A stretch of DNA of 64,000 nt from Ciceribacter sp. L1K22 (GTDB lineage Bacteria; Pseudomonadota; Alphaproteobacteria; Rhizobiales; Rhizobiaceae): contig NZ_JAGFPK010000001.1 in NCBI RefSeq assembly GCF_017599385.1, forward strand, positions 1,789,399-1,853,398, in the 5' to 3' direction. The position numbers were made by a program, and so were the translations under genes. The notes below the pieces were generated by a model. It saw only the letters and a program-made list of their open reading frames with translations. It was not told the origin of the DNA and made no database searches. Below, piece by piece: positions 8,126 to 16,782 of this stretch (the stretch's first letter is position 1; the number at the start of each line of letters is the position of its first letter).

Positions 8126-10936
8126 TCAGAAGAAGCCGCGACGCTGCCACCAGCCGCCCTTCTTCGGTTTATCGGGCTCATCTCCGCCGGCCGACGTGGA
8201 TGTCACCACCGGTTCGGAATTGACGATGTTCTCGCCGCGGTTGGCGCGTGCCGGCTTGGCGTCGTCCGTTTCGGACTGTGGCTCCTCGATCGATGCCGGT
8301 TCGGGCGCTTCGAGGTCCGCCGTCTTTTCGACAACCTCCGCTTCGACCGGAGCGACAGCCTCTTCAATCACCGGTTCCTCCACGGGGGAGGCCGCGACCT
8401 TGGCCTTGCGGGTGCGTCGGGCTTTGGGCGCTGGCTTTTCGTCCACCGGCGATGTCGCCGATTCGATTTCGGCCATGGCCATACCTTCGGCGACGCTGTC
8501 CTCGGCAATCTCCTCGATCTGTTCGGCCTCGGTATCCGGCTGTTCGTCGTCGCCTTCGGAGTCGTCGGCGCTCATCTCGGCACCGTCTTCACCCGGCCGG
8601 TTGCGGCGTCCGCCACGCTTGCCGCGACGGCGGCGCTTGCGACGCGGTTCGTCCTGGTTGCCGTCGTCGTTGCCGGAAGCCTCCACGGAGCTTTCACCGC
8701 CCTCGTCGTCGCCTTCGTCCTCGTCACCATCAGCGTCGTTTTCCGAAGCGCCGGCCTGGTGAGCATCACCGTTCTGCGCCTGACCATTCTTGCCGCGCCG
8801 ACGGCGGCGGCGCTTGCGCTTGCGTCCGTTGCGATCTTCACCGTCTGCCGTCTCGGAGTTCGCGGCGGCCGGCTTCTCGATGACGACGTCGTCTTCATCG
8901 TCCTCCGGCTCGGCGACGTAGTCGTCCTCCTCGATCTCCGTGATGACAGGCATCAGGCTTTCGATCTTCACCGGATTGGCAACAGCTTCCCCGCGATCGA
9001 TCGCGAAGTGTTGATGACCAACCGAATCGTCGGAGTCGATCGTGATCGTCACGCCAAAGCGATGCTCGTAGTCGACGATCGTGGACCGCTTCTGGTTGAG
9101 CAGGTAAAGAGCCGTTTCCGGGGTCGCACGCACGGTGATGTCGTGCGTCGTGCTCTTCAGCAGGAATTCCTCAACGCCGCGCAGGACATGCAGCGCCACG
9201 GACGATTGCGAGCGAATAAGGCCAGTTCCACCGCAATGCGGGCAGAGCTGGGTCGTCGATTCCAGCACCGAGGCGCGGATGCGCTGGCGCGACATCTCAA
9301 GAAGGCCGAAATGCGAGATGCGCCCAACCTGGATGCGGGCGCGATCGTTCTTCAGGCAGTCCTTGAGCTTCTTCTCGACGGCGCGGTTGTTCCGCTTCTC
9401 TTCCATGTCGATGAAGTCGATTACGATCAGGCCGGCGAGGTCGCGCAGACGCAGCTGCCGCGCTACTTCTTCGGCGGCCTCAAGGTTCGTCTGCAGCGCC
9501 GTGTCCTCGATCGAGTACTCGCGCGTCGACCGTCCAGAGTTCACGTCGATCGCAACCAGCGCTTCGGTCTGGTTGATGATGATGTATCCGCCCGATTTCA
9601 GCGTCACCTGCGGCTGCAGCATCTTGTCGAGCTGACCTTCGATGCCGGACCGCGAGAAGATCGGATGAAGATCGCGATAAGGCTGAACCACCTTGGCGTG
9701 GCTCGGCATAAGCATCTTCATGAAGTCCTTGGCTTCGCGGTAGCCTTCCTCGCCTGCCACCACGACCTCGGAAATGTCCTTGTTATAGAGGTCGCGGATG
9801 GAACGCTTGATCAGCGAGCCTTCCTCGTAGACGAGGCAGGGAGCGGTCGAGTTCAGCGTCAGCGTGCGGACGTTTTCCCAAAGCCGCATCAGGTATTCGA
9901 AGTCGCGCTTGATCTCGGCCTTCGTGCGGTTGGCACCGGCCGTGCGCAGGATGACGCCCATGCCCAAAGGCACCTCGAGCTCGCGGGCGATTTCCTTGAG
10001 CCGCTTGCGGTCTTGCGGGTTGGTGATCTTGCGGGAAATGCCGCCGCCGCGCGCCGTGTTCGGCATCAGGACCGAATAGCGGCCGGCAAGCGACAGATAG
10101 GTTGTCAGCGCGGCGCCCTTGTTGCCACGTTCTTCCTTGGCGACCTGGACCAGCAGGATCTGACGGCGCTTGATCACTTCCTGAATGCGATATTGTTTGC
10201 GCGGCTTGCGGACGACGCGATCCGGAACCTCTTCCATCGCGTCTTCAGCGCCGACGGATTCGATCTCTTCCTTCTCCTCGACAACGTCGTCGTCATCATC
10301 GTCATCATCGCGCCGGCGACCGCCGACCTCTTCGGAGATTTCGTCGCTGTCGACCATGGCGGCAATCGTGCCGCTGCCGCCTTCTTCGCCTTCGCCACCC
10401 TCGGAAGCGGTCTCACCGGTTTCCTCGGTGGATGGCTTCTTACGGGGCTTGCGGACACGCTTCGGTTTGGCCTTTGGCGTCGCGTCCTCTGCGCCAACCT
10501 CTTCTGGGGCCGCACCCGGCTCCGCCGCGTTGTCGGTCTCGGCCGGGACGGCGCTTGCTACGCTCAGGTCGACGTCAGGCTGAGGTGCCGTCGCAAGATC
10601 GACGGAAGACTCGTCGTTATCCGAGTCGTTGTCGTCGTTGCGCCGGTGTTCTTCGGCTTCGGCCTTCAGAAGAGCCTGCCGGTCGGCGAGCGGGATTTGG
10701 TAATAGTCCGGATGGATTTCGGCGAAGGCGAGAAAGCCGTGCCTGTTGCCGCCATAGTCCACGAAGGCGGCCTGAAGCGAAGGTTCGACGCGTGTCACCT
10801 TCGCGAGATAGATATTGCCCCTGATCTGCTTCTTATGTTGGGACTCGAAATCGAATTCTTCAATACGGTTGCCGCGGACTACGACAACCCGCGTCTCTTC
10901 TTCGTGAGACGCATCGATAAGCATTCTGTCTGCCAT
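8126..10936 (-). CDS. rne: Ribonuclease E
   Basis: Main mRNA-decay and rRNA-processing endonuclease and scaffold of the degradosome; 936 aa. The S1 RNA-binding domain starts near residue 37 (GNIYLAKVTRVEPSLQAAFVDYG) and is split by an acidic/basic low-complexity insertion of about 140 residues (about 92-235, with a run of eight Asp), then resumes. The RNase H-like/DNase I-like catalytic core follows, with IVIDFIDMEEKRN; the Zn-link CPHC is at 565-568. The C-terminal 350 residues are disordered, alternating acidic and Arg-rich blocks (RKRKRRRRRRGK), and end in KKGGWWQRRGFF. A GWW motif of this kind binds PNPase in Caulobacter RNase E (family knowledge). The long leader upstream suggests autoregulation. 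Confidence 0.96.
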   Translation of the reverse strand: MADRMLIDASHEEETRVVVVRGNRIEEFDFESQHKKQIRGNIYLAKVTRVEPSLQAAFVDYGGNRHGFLAFAEIHPDYYQIPLADRQALLKAEAEEHRRNDDNDSDNDESSVDLATAPQPDVDLSVASAVPAETDNAAEPGAAPEEVGAEDATPKAKPKRVRKPRKKPSTEETGETASEGGEGEEGGSGTIAAMVDSDEISEEVGGRRRDDDDDDDDVVEEKEEIESVGAEDAMEEVPDRVVRKPRKQYRIQEVIKRRQILLVQVAKEERGNKGAALTTYLSLAGRYSVLMPNTARGGGISRKITNPQDRKRLKEIARELEVPLGMGVILRTAGANRTKAEIKRDFEYLMRLWENVRTLTLNSTAPCLVYEEGSLIKRSIRDLYNKDISEVVVAGEEGYREAKDFMKMLMPSHAKVVQPYRDLHPIFSRSGIEGQLDKMLQPQVTLKSGGYIIINQTEALVAIDVNSGRSTREYSIEDTALQTNLEAAEEVARQLRLRDLAGLIVIDFIDMEEKRNNRAVEKKLKDCLKNDRARIQVGRISHFGLLEMSRQRIRASVLESTTQLCPHCGGTGLIRSQSSVALHVLRGVEEFLLKSTTHDITVRATPETALYLLNQKRSTIVDYEHRFGVTITIDSDDSVGHQHFAIDRGEAVANPVKIESLMPVITEIEEDDYVAEPEDDEDDVVIEKPAAANSETADGEDRNGRKRKRRRRRRGKNGQAQNGDAHQAGASENDADGDEDEGDDEGGESSVEASGNDDGNQDEPRRKRRRRGKRGGRRNRPGEDGAEMSADDSEGDDEQPDTEAEQIEEIAEDSVAEGMAMAEIESATSPVDEKPAPKARRTRKAKVAASPVEEPVIEEAVAPVEAEVVEKTADLEAPEPASIEEPQSETDDAKPARANRGENIVNSEPVVTSTSAGGDEPDKPKKGGWWQRRGFF

Positions 10937-11363
10937 TTTAAGCTTAACTCCTCGGTACGTCCGCCAAGGTGCAAGCCAGCACCGTCCTCATGAGAGAACG
11001 GCGGCTGCAGCAGGTTCTGTACCGGATAAATTTGTTCCCGTCCGTCGCCGAGACGTGCAGCAGCCATGAAGCGACTGGAGACCTTCGTCTCCATCTGCCT
11101 GTGACTTTTTAAAAGGATCTGCTGCAACGACGTATAGCCAAACAAGAACGACAATGCCAAAGGCCCTCGGGGCCCGATGAGTGCTCTAGCGAGCGGTTGG
11201 TGGTCGCCCACCTGGTAGTTCGGCCGGCCTCGACCGGCGTTCCGATCTATTTCCAGGACAAAAGCGCTGAGACGGCGGATGAGCATCCCGAGGATCATGG
11301 CGCCAATTCCAGACAGGTTGGCAGCCGTGGAGATGATTCTATCCCGTGGCACTTTTTACCCTC
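10937..11363 (-). ncRNA. Long 5' leader of rne, probable autoregulatory region
   Basis: No convincing gene lies between rne and the amiC start at 11552. The best minus-strand promoter candidate (11370-11398) would give rne a leader of about 425 nt. rne mRNAs in other bacteria, such as E. coli, have long leaders that RNase E itself cuts. By position and length this is the likely counterpart, but I did not identify a specific conserved fold. The frames open here read as shadows without family resemblance. Confidence 0.5.
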
Positions 11364-11369
11364 ATCTGC

Positions 11370-11398
11370 CTTGTATGTTTTCTATGTGACAATGGCAA
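11370..11398 (-). promoter_or_regulatory. Predicted sigma-70-type promoter of rne
   Basis: On the minus strand TTGCCA (plus 11393-11398) is separated by exactly 17 nt from TACAAG (plus 11370-11375). This gives 5/6 and 4/6 matches to the -35 and -10 hexamers, with a predicted transcript start near 11363. It is the only well-spaced pair I found upstream of rne. Inferred only. Confidence 0.5.
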
Positions 11399-11551
11399 GC
11401 TAAAACCCGTTTGCGCCATAATATCGTTGGAATTGTAGGGCTTAACGAATCGCGGCATTTGAGGCGCGGAAAGCATGGACATCAAGTCCCGATGGATGGT
11501 TCGGGCACCGGGCTTGGCGGCACGGTTATCTTCGAGGGGATCAGGCGGCGG

Positions 11552-12799
11552 ATGGTCATATGGTATCTCGTGCACCGGATGCGCACGCTCGTCTCTTGCG
11601 GCCTGGCCATGGCCGTCATCGCTGTTGTTCTCGGCGCTTCGACAGGCGGGTCTTTTGCTTCGGGCGCGAGCCTCGTCGCCACGGAGGCCCGTATCGCCGG
11701 GGACGAGGCGCGCACGCGGATTGTGATCGACTTCGACCGCAGCCCGGACTTCCAGGTTCACTACATCGCAGATCCGCCCCGCATCGTTGTCGACCTACCC
11801 GAAACGGACTTTGGTTTCGCTCCGGAGCAGATGGCGGCGAGGGGGCTTTTTCGCGATATCCGATACGGATCGATGGGCGGCGGTACCGCCCGGATCGTTC
11901 TGACCGCCGAGCGCCCGGTGCGTCTGGCAACAAGTGAAGTCCAGGCTCAGGAGAGCGGTGAGGGATATCGGCTCGTTCTTGATGCGGAAGTTGTGTCGGA
12001 CGACGCTTTTGCCGAGCAGGTGAAGGGCGGCTGGAAACCCGAACCCGTTTCCGCCACGGCGGAACGCGGCGACCGGATCGCGCCCGCGGTTGACGAGAAG
12101 CCCGGCGAGTTCGTGATCGCGATCGATGCGGGGCATGGGGGTATTGACGCCGGCGCGAGCGGTGCAACGACCAAGACGCCTGAAAAGGAGATCACCTTGG
12201 CATTCGCCAAGGTTCTGGCGGATCACGTCAACAAAAAGCCGGGCATGCGGGCGGTGCTGACAAGGACCGGCGACGAATTCCTGTCACTGTCCTCGCGCGT
12301 CGCCATCGCACGGCAAAAGGGCGCGGATCTGCTGATTTCGCTGCACGCGGACACGTTGCGGCAGGCGGCCATTCGTGGCGCAACGGTCTACACGATCTCT
12401 GACAAGGCATCCGACCGGATGGCCGCGGATCTCGCAGAGCGCGAAAACCTATCGGACGCCATTGCCGGAATCGACCTGACGGCCGAGCCGACGGAGGTCA
12501 CCGACATCTTGCTCGATCTTACGCGGCGCGAGACCCAGGCATTTTCGATCACGCTTGCGAACACGGTCGTCGAATCGTTCAAGGGGCAGGTCGGCCTGAT
12601 CAACAACCCGCACCGCTACGCCGGCTTCAGGGTTCTGCAGGCCCATGACATGCCGTCGATTCTCCTGGAACTCGGCTTTCTGTCCAACAAGGAAGACGAG
12701 AAGCTCCTGCTCGATGAAGCGTGGCGCGAGAAAGTCGCAGCACTTCTGGCGGAAGCGGTGGTACGCTATCGCGATCCGGTGATCGCCAACGGCGGCTAA
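11552..12799 (+). CDS. amiC: N-acetylmuramoyl-L-alanine amidase with AMIN domain
   Basis: Periplasmic zinc amidase that cuts peptide from glycan in septal peptidoglycan to separate daughter cells. About 415 aa. N-terminal signal (MRTLVSCGLAMAVIAVVLGAS), then an AMIN localisation domain (ARTRIVIDFDRSPDF to about 110), then Amidase_3 from about residue 190: IAIDAGHGGIDAGASG with a zinc His, EKEITLAFAKVLADH with the zinc Glu, DLLISLHADT with the second His, and PSILLELGFLSN with the catalytic Glu. Start is uncertain: ATG 11552, GTG 11570 and ATG 11579 are all possible; the frame is open from 11411. It lies directly upstream of mrcA, another wall enzyme. Confidence 0.93.
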   Translation: MVIWYLVHRMRTLVSCGLAMAVIAVVLGASTGGSFASGASLVATEARIAGDEARTRIVIDFDRSPDFQVHYIADPPRIVVDLPETDFGFAPEQMAARGLFRDIRYGSMGGGTARIVLTAERPVRLATSEVQAQESGEGYRLVLDAEVVSDDAFAEQVKGGWKPEPVSATAERGDRIAPAVDEKPGEFVIAIDAGHGGIDAGASGATTKTPEKEITLAFAKVLADHVNKKPGMRAVLTRTGDEFLSLSSRVAIARQKGADLLISLHADTLRQAAIRGATVYTISDKASDRMAADLAERENLSDAIAGIDLTAEPTEVTDILLDLTRRETQAFSITLANTVVESFKGQVGLINNPHRYAGFRVLQAHDMPSILLELGFLSNKEDEKLLLDEAWREKVAALLAEAVVRYRDPVIANGG

Positions 12800-13018
12800 T
12801 CGAGACAGCGGCCGTGATGACGATTGTGGGTACGGGGCGACGGCCCTATTTTCCTCACAATCGAACCGTTACACCGGAACCGGCGTTTGATAGTGTCTGC
12901 CGGCGTTCTTTGCGGTTGCCGCCGGCCTTGTCATTGCCTGTCCGGCGTGCAAAACGCTTGCCACTATGCAATGCTGTCATTGCCCGAAAGACCTGAAAGC
13001 AGATCCGGTGCCTAGACT

Positions 13019-15475
13019 ATGATCAGACTGATTGGTTATCTCTTCGGACTAGCGTCCGTCCTTGCGTTGGGCGTGGCGGCGGTCGTCGCGATCTATCTGA
13101 CGAATGTCTCCCGCGATCTGCCGGATTACGCTGTCCTGTCGAGCTACGAGCCGCCGGTCACGACGCGCTTTCACGCTGGTAACGGCGCTTTGATGGCTGA
13201 GTATGCGCGCGAGCGTCGTCTCTTCCTGCCGATTCAGGCCATACCGGACCGCGTCAAGGCCGCTTTCCTGTCGGCGGAAGACAAGAATTTCTACAACCAC
13301 CCGGGCGTCGACGTTTACGGTCTTGCCCGCGCGATCGTCACAAATATTCAGAACCTCGGCTCGGGTCGCCGTCCCGTCGGGGCGTCGACCATCACCCAGC
13401 AGGTCGCCAAGAACTTCCTTCTGTCGTCCGACCAGACGATCGACAGAAAGGTCAAGGAAGCGATTCTCTCTTTCCGGATCGAGCAGACCTATTCGAAGGA
13501 CAAGATCCTCGAGCTTTATCTGAACGAGATTTTCTTCGGTATGAACGCATATGGCATCGCCGGGGCTGCGCTCACCTATTTCGATAAATCCGTTACCGAG
13601 CTGACGATCTCCGAAGCCGCCTATCTTGCCTCTCTTCCCAAGGGGCCGGCGAACTACCATCCGTTCCGCCGCACCGAGGCGGCACTCGAGCGCCGCAACT
13701 GGGTCATCGACCGCATGGTCGAAAATGGCTTTGTCGGTGCCGAGGAGGGTGCCCAGGCCAAGAAGCAGCCGCTCGGCGTGACCCTCAGGCAGGGTGGTTC
13801 TTCCTTGTTCGCGTCGGATTATTTCGCCGAGGAAGTGCGTCGGCAGATCATCGAGAAATACGGCGACAAGGCGCTCTATGAAGGCGGCCTGTCGGTACGC
13901 ACGTCCCTTGATCCTGTCATGCAGATTAAGGCCCGGAAGGCGCTGCAGGACGGCCTCATCACGTACGATCAGCGCCGCGGTTTCCATGGCCCTATCGAGC
14001 AGATTTCCCTGACGGGAGACTGGGGCGAGGAACTGGCCAAGCTGACGCCGCTCCGCGACATTCCGGAGTGGAAGATGGCGGTCGTGCTGGCGGTGTCGCC
14101 GCAGCAGGTCGATATCGGTATCCGGCCGGAAAAGGAAGCCGGCGGAAAGATCGTAACGGAACGGGTGACCGGAGAAATCGCTGCCGGCGATATGGAATGG
14201 GCCTTCCGGTCCGCCAAGGGTGACCGCAAGACGAGCAAGTCTCCCGAAGGCGTGGTCGAGCCGGGTGACGTCGTTTACGTCGAAGCGCTCGGCGAGGATA
14301 AGCCAGGCAAGTATCGTCTGCGTCAGCCGCCCAAGGTTCAGGGTGGGCTGGTCGCCATGGATCCGCACACCGGCCGCGTGCTTGCGATGGTCGGAGGCTT
14401 CTCCTACGGCCAGTCGGAGTTCAACCGCGCCACTCAGGCCATGCGTCAGCCGGGTTCGTCGTTCAAACCTTTCGTCTACGCTGCCGCGCTGGACACCGGA
14501 TACACGCCGGCCTCCGTGATCCTTGATGCGCCTGTGGAATTCGTCTCCGGCGGCCAGGTCTGGCGGCCGCAGAATTATGGTGGCGGTTCTGCCGGTCCGC
14601 AGACTCTGCGTCTCGGCATCGAAAAGTCGCGAAACCTCATGACCGTCCGGCTTGCCAACGACATGGGCATGAACCTCGTTGCCGAGTATGCAGAGCGTTT
14701 CGGCGTCTACGACAAGATGAAGCCGGTGCTGTCGATGTCCCTTGGATCGGGTGAAACCACGGTCCTGCGCATGGTGTCGGCCTACGCCGTGTTCGCCAAT
14801 GGCGGCAAACAGATTCAGCCGACACTTATCGACCGTATCCAGGATCGTTACGGAAAGACAATTTTCCGTCACGAGGAGCGTCTCTGCGAGGGCTGCAATG
14901 CGAATGACTGGACGGGCCAGGAAGAGCCTGTTGTTGTCGACAATCGCGCCCAGGTTCTCGATCCGATGACCGCCTACCAGATCACCTCGATGATGGAAGG
15001 CGTGATCAAGCGCGGGACAGCCGCCGGCAAGGTCAAGCTCGATCGCCCGGTCGCCGGCAAGACCGGTACCACGAACGACGAAAAGGACGCCTGGTTCGTC
15101 GGCTATACGCCCGATCTGGTGGCGGGTCTTTATATCGGCTTCGACAGCCCGGCGCCGCTCGGCCGCGGTGCGACCGGTGGCTCGCTGTCCGCGCCGATCT
15201 TCAACGAGTTCATGCAGGCGGCAGTTGAAGGAACCCCTCCGGGTAAGTTCCGCATTCCCGATGGCATGCAGCTTATCGCGGTCAATCGCACCACCGGGAT
15301 GCAGGCCTTCGAAGGCGAGCCGGACACGATCATCGAGGCATTCAAGCCAGGCACCGGGCCAGCCGATGTGTTCTCCGTCATCGGCATGGACGAGTATATG
15401 GCGCCGGAGGAAATCCTGCGCACCTCGCCTCAGGCAAACCAGGCCGTAACCTCGGGCTCCGGCGGTCTTTTCTGA
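13019..15475 (+). CDS. mrcA: Penicillin-binding protein 1A, bifunctional transglycosylase/transpeptidase
   Basis: Polymerises and cross-links peptidoglycan. 818 aa. One N-terminal membrane helix (residues about 4-28). GT51 transglycosylase domain with EDKNFYNHPGVDVYG, GASTITQQVAKNF, RKVKEAILSFRIEQ and KGPANYHP; an OB-like insert; then the transpeptidase with nucleophile Ser480 in SSFKPF (SxxK, Lys483), KSRN and KTGT at 681-684. All catalytic motifs are intact. It lies 219 bp after amiC on the same strand. No terminator is seen between them, so partial co-transcription is possible. Confidence 0.97.
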   Translation: MIRLIGYLFGLASVLALGVAAVVAIYLTNVSRDLPDYAVLSSYEPPVTTRFHAGNGALMAEYARERRLFLPIQAIPDRVKAAFLSAEDKNFYNHPGVDVYGLARAIVTNIQNLGSGRRPVGASTITQQVAKNFLLSSDQTIDRKVKEAILSFRIEQTYSKDKILELYLNEIFFGMNAYGIAGAALTYFDKSVTELTISEAAYLASLPKGPANYHPFRRTEAALERRNWVIDRMVENGFVGAEEGAQAKKQPLGVTLRQGGSSLFASDYFAEEVRRQIIEKYGDKALYEGGLSVRTSLDPVMQIKARKALQDGLITYDQRRGFHGPIEQISLTGDWGEELAKLTPLRDIPEWKMAVVLAVSPQQVDIGIRPEKEAGGKIVTERVTGEIAAGDMEWAFRSAKGDRKTSKSPEGVVEPGDVVYVEALGEDKPGKYRLRQPPKVQGGLVAMDPHTGRVLAMVGGFSYGQSEFNRATQAMRQPGSSFKPFVYAAALDTGYTPASVILDAPVEFVSGGQVWRPQNYGGGSAGPQTLRLGIEKSRNLMTVRLANDMGMNLVAEYAERFGVYDKMKPVLSMSLGSGETTVLRMVSAYAVFANGGKQIQPTLIDRIQDRYGKTIFRHEERLCEGCNANDWTGQEEPVVVDNRAQVLDPMTAYQITSMMEGVIKRGTAAGKVKLDRPVAGKTGTTNDEKDAWFVGYTPDLVAGLYIGFDSPAPLGRGATGGSLSAPIFNEFMQAAVEGTPPGKFRIPDGMQLIAVNRTTGMQAFEGEPDTIIEAFKPGTGPADVFSVIGMDEYMAPEEILRTSPQANQAVTSGSGGLF

Positions 15476-15498
15476 CCCAAATCCGCGCCTGAAACGCC

Positions 15499-15527
15499 GC
15501 CCGCCACCCTTTACATCGGGGGCGGGC
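15499..15527. terminator. GC-rich hairpin after mrcA
   Basis: GCCCGCC (15499-15505) pairs with GGCGGGC (15521-15527); a further CCC/GGG pairing inside gives a roughly 10-bp stem with one bulged A. It lies 24 bp after the mrcA stop. There is no T-run after it, so it may be a weak or factor-dependent terminator or an mRNA-stabilising stem. Confidence 0.45.
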
Positions 15528-15575
15528 GCAACTATTCACGGGCCAGTCTAAAAAAGCGAACGATGAAACGGACCA

Positions 15576-16704
15576 ATGCGTAACGAAATCGAGAACGTAG
15601 TCGACGAAATCAAGCAGGCCATAAGCCTGCTGAGGAGGCATCTTTGACTGGGACCAGGCGATAAGACGACTGGACTGGTTGAACAACAAGGCCGAGGATC
15701 CGACCCTCTGGAACGATGCCCAGGAAGCCCAGAAGCTGATGCGGGAGCGCCAGCAGCTGGACGAGAACATCAACGGCGTCAAGCGCCTCGAACAGCAGAT
15801 GAACGACAACATCGAGCTGATCGAGATGGGCGAGGAAGAGGGCGACGAAAGCGTCGTCAAGGACGCCGAGGACCAGCTGAAGGCTCTGAAGACGGAAGCG
15901 GCCCGCCGCCAGGTGGAAGCCATGCTGTCGGGCGAGGCTGACGGCAACGACACCTATGTCGAAGTGCATTCCGGTGCCGGCGGTACCGAGAGCCAGGACT
16001 GGGCCAATATGCTTTTGCGCATGTATACCCGCTGGGCTGAACGCTCGGGCTTCAAGGTGGAGGTCCTGGAAGTGCATGACGGTGAAGAAGCGGGCATCAA
16101 GTCCGCCACCATCCTGGTTAAGGGCCACAACGCCTATGGCTGGATGAAGACCGAATCGGGCGTGCATCGTCTGGTGCGCATTTCGCCCTACGACTCAAAC
16201 GCGCGCCGCCATACGTCCTTTTCGTCGATCTGGGTCTATCCGGTCGTCGACGACTCGATCAACATCGAGGTCAACGAAAGCGATTGCCGCATTGATACCT
16301 ATCGTTCGTCGGGCGCCGGTGGACAGCACGTCAACACGACCGACTCGGCCGTGCGCATTACCCACATCCCGACAGGTATCGTGGTCGCCTGCCAGCAGGA
16401 GCGCTCGCAGCACAAGAACCGTGCCAAGGCCTGGGACATGCTGCGCGCGCGTCTCTACGAAGCCGAGTTGAAGAAGCGCGAAGAAGCCGCCAATGCCGAA
16501 GCCGCCTCCAAGACGGATATCGGCTGGGGACACCAGATCCGTTCCTATGTTCTGCAGCCCTATCAGCTGGTGAAGGATCTGCGAACGGGCGTCGAAAGCA
16601 CCGATCCGGACAGCGTGCTGAATGGCGAACTGAACGAGTTCATGGAAGCGGCACTCGCCCACCGCATCAGCGGCAAGGCCGACGCGGTGACGGATATCGA
16701 CTGA
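15576..16704 (+). CDS. prfB: Peptide chain release factor 2 (programmed +1 frameshift)
   Basis: Terminates translation at UGA and UAA. The gene is in two frames: codons 1-23 from ATG 15576 to 15644, an in-frame TGA at 15645-15647, then the rest from 15646 after a +1 shift, giving about 375 aa. The joined N-terminus reads on sensibly (LLRRHL then [15 protein letters not shown]). The GGQ peptidyl-transferase trigger is at about 248-250 in [16 protein letters not shown]. The anticodon-like motif is [13 protein letters not shown], that is SPY where E. coli has SPF. Without the shift only 23 residues are made, so RF2 level controls its own synthesis. Confidence 0.96.
15633..15648 (+). promoter_or_regulatory. 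prfB programmed +1 frameshift site
   Basis: AGGAGG (15633-15638), a perfect internal Shine-Dalgarno, sits 3 nt before the slippery CTT TGA C (15642-15648). E. coli prfB has the same layout (AGGGGG, 3 nt, CTT TGA C). The P-site tRNA-Leu slips from CTT to TTT when TGA is read slowly, so translation resumes in the +1 frame at GAC 15646. Confidence 0.95.
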
Positions 16705-16732
16705 CGTCAAGCGGCCAGCGATCCATAAATAT

Positions 16733-16760
16733 GAGGCGGCGAAGTCTACTTCGCCGCCTC
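16733..16760. terminator. Bidirectional terminator between prfB and the MFS gene
   Basis: Perfect 12-bp stem GAGGCGGCGAAG / CTTCGCCGCCTC with loop TCTA, 29 bp after the prfB stop, followed by TTTGCGTTG. It lies between convergent genes and can serve both, although the T-run is short. Confidence 0.75.
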
Positions 16761-16782
16761 TTTGCGTTGACCGGTCTTTGGT

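Noticed and set aside
8759-10993. Open frame of 744 codons antisense to rne
   Set aside because: Opposite-strand shadow of a clear RNase E gene; composition unlike a real protein.
13049-14872. Open frame of 607 codons antisense to mrcA
   Set aside because: Shadow of PBP1A; all catalytic motifs are on the plus strand.
15645-15647. In-frame TGA in prfB as a selenocysteine codon or pseudogene mark
   Set aside because: The AGGAGG and CTT TGA C context is the standard RF2 frameshift signal, and the +1 frame continues a normal RF2.
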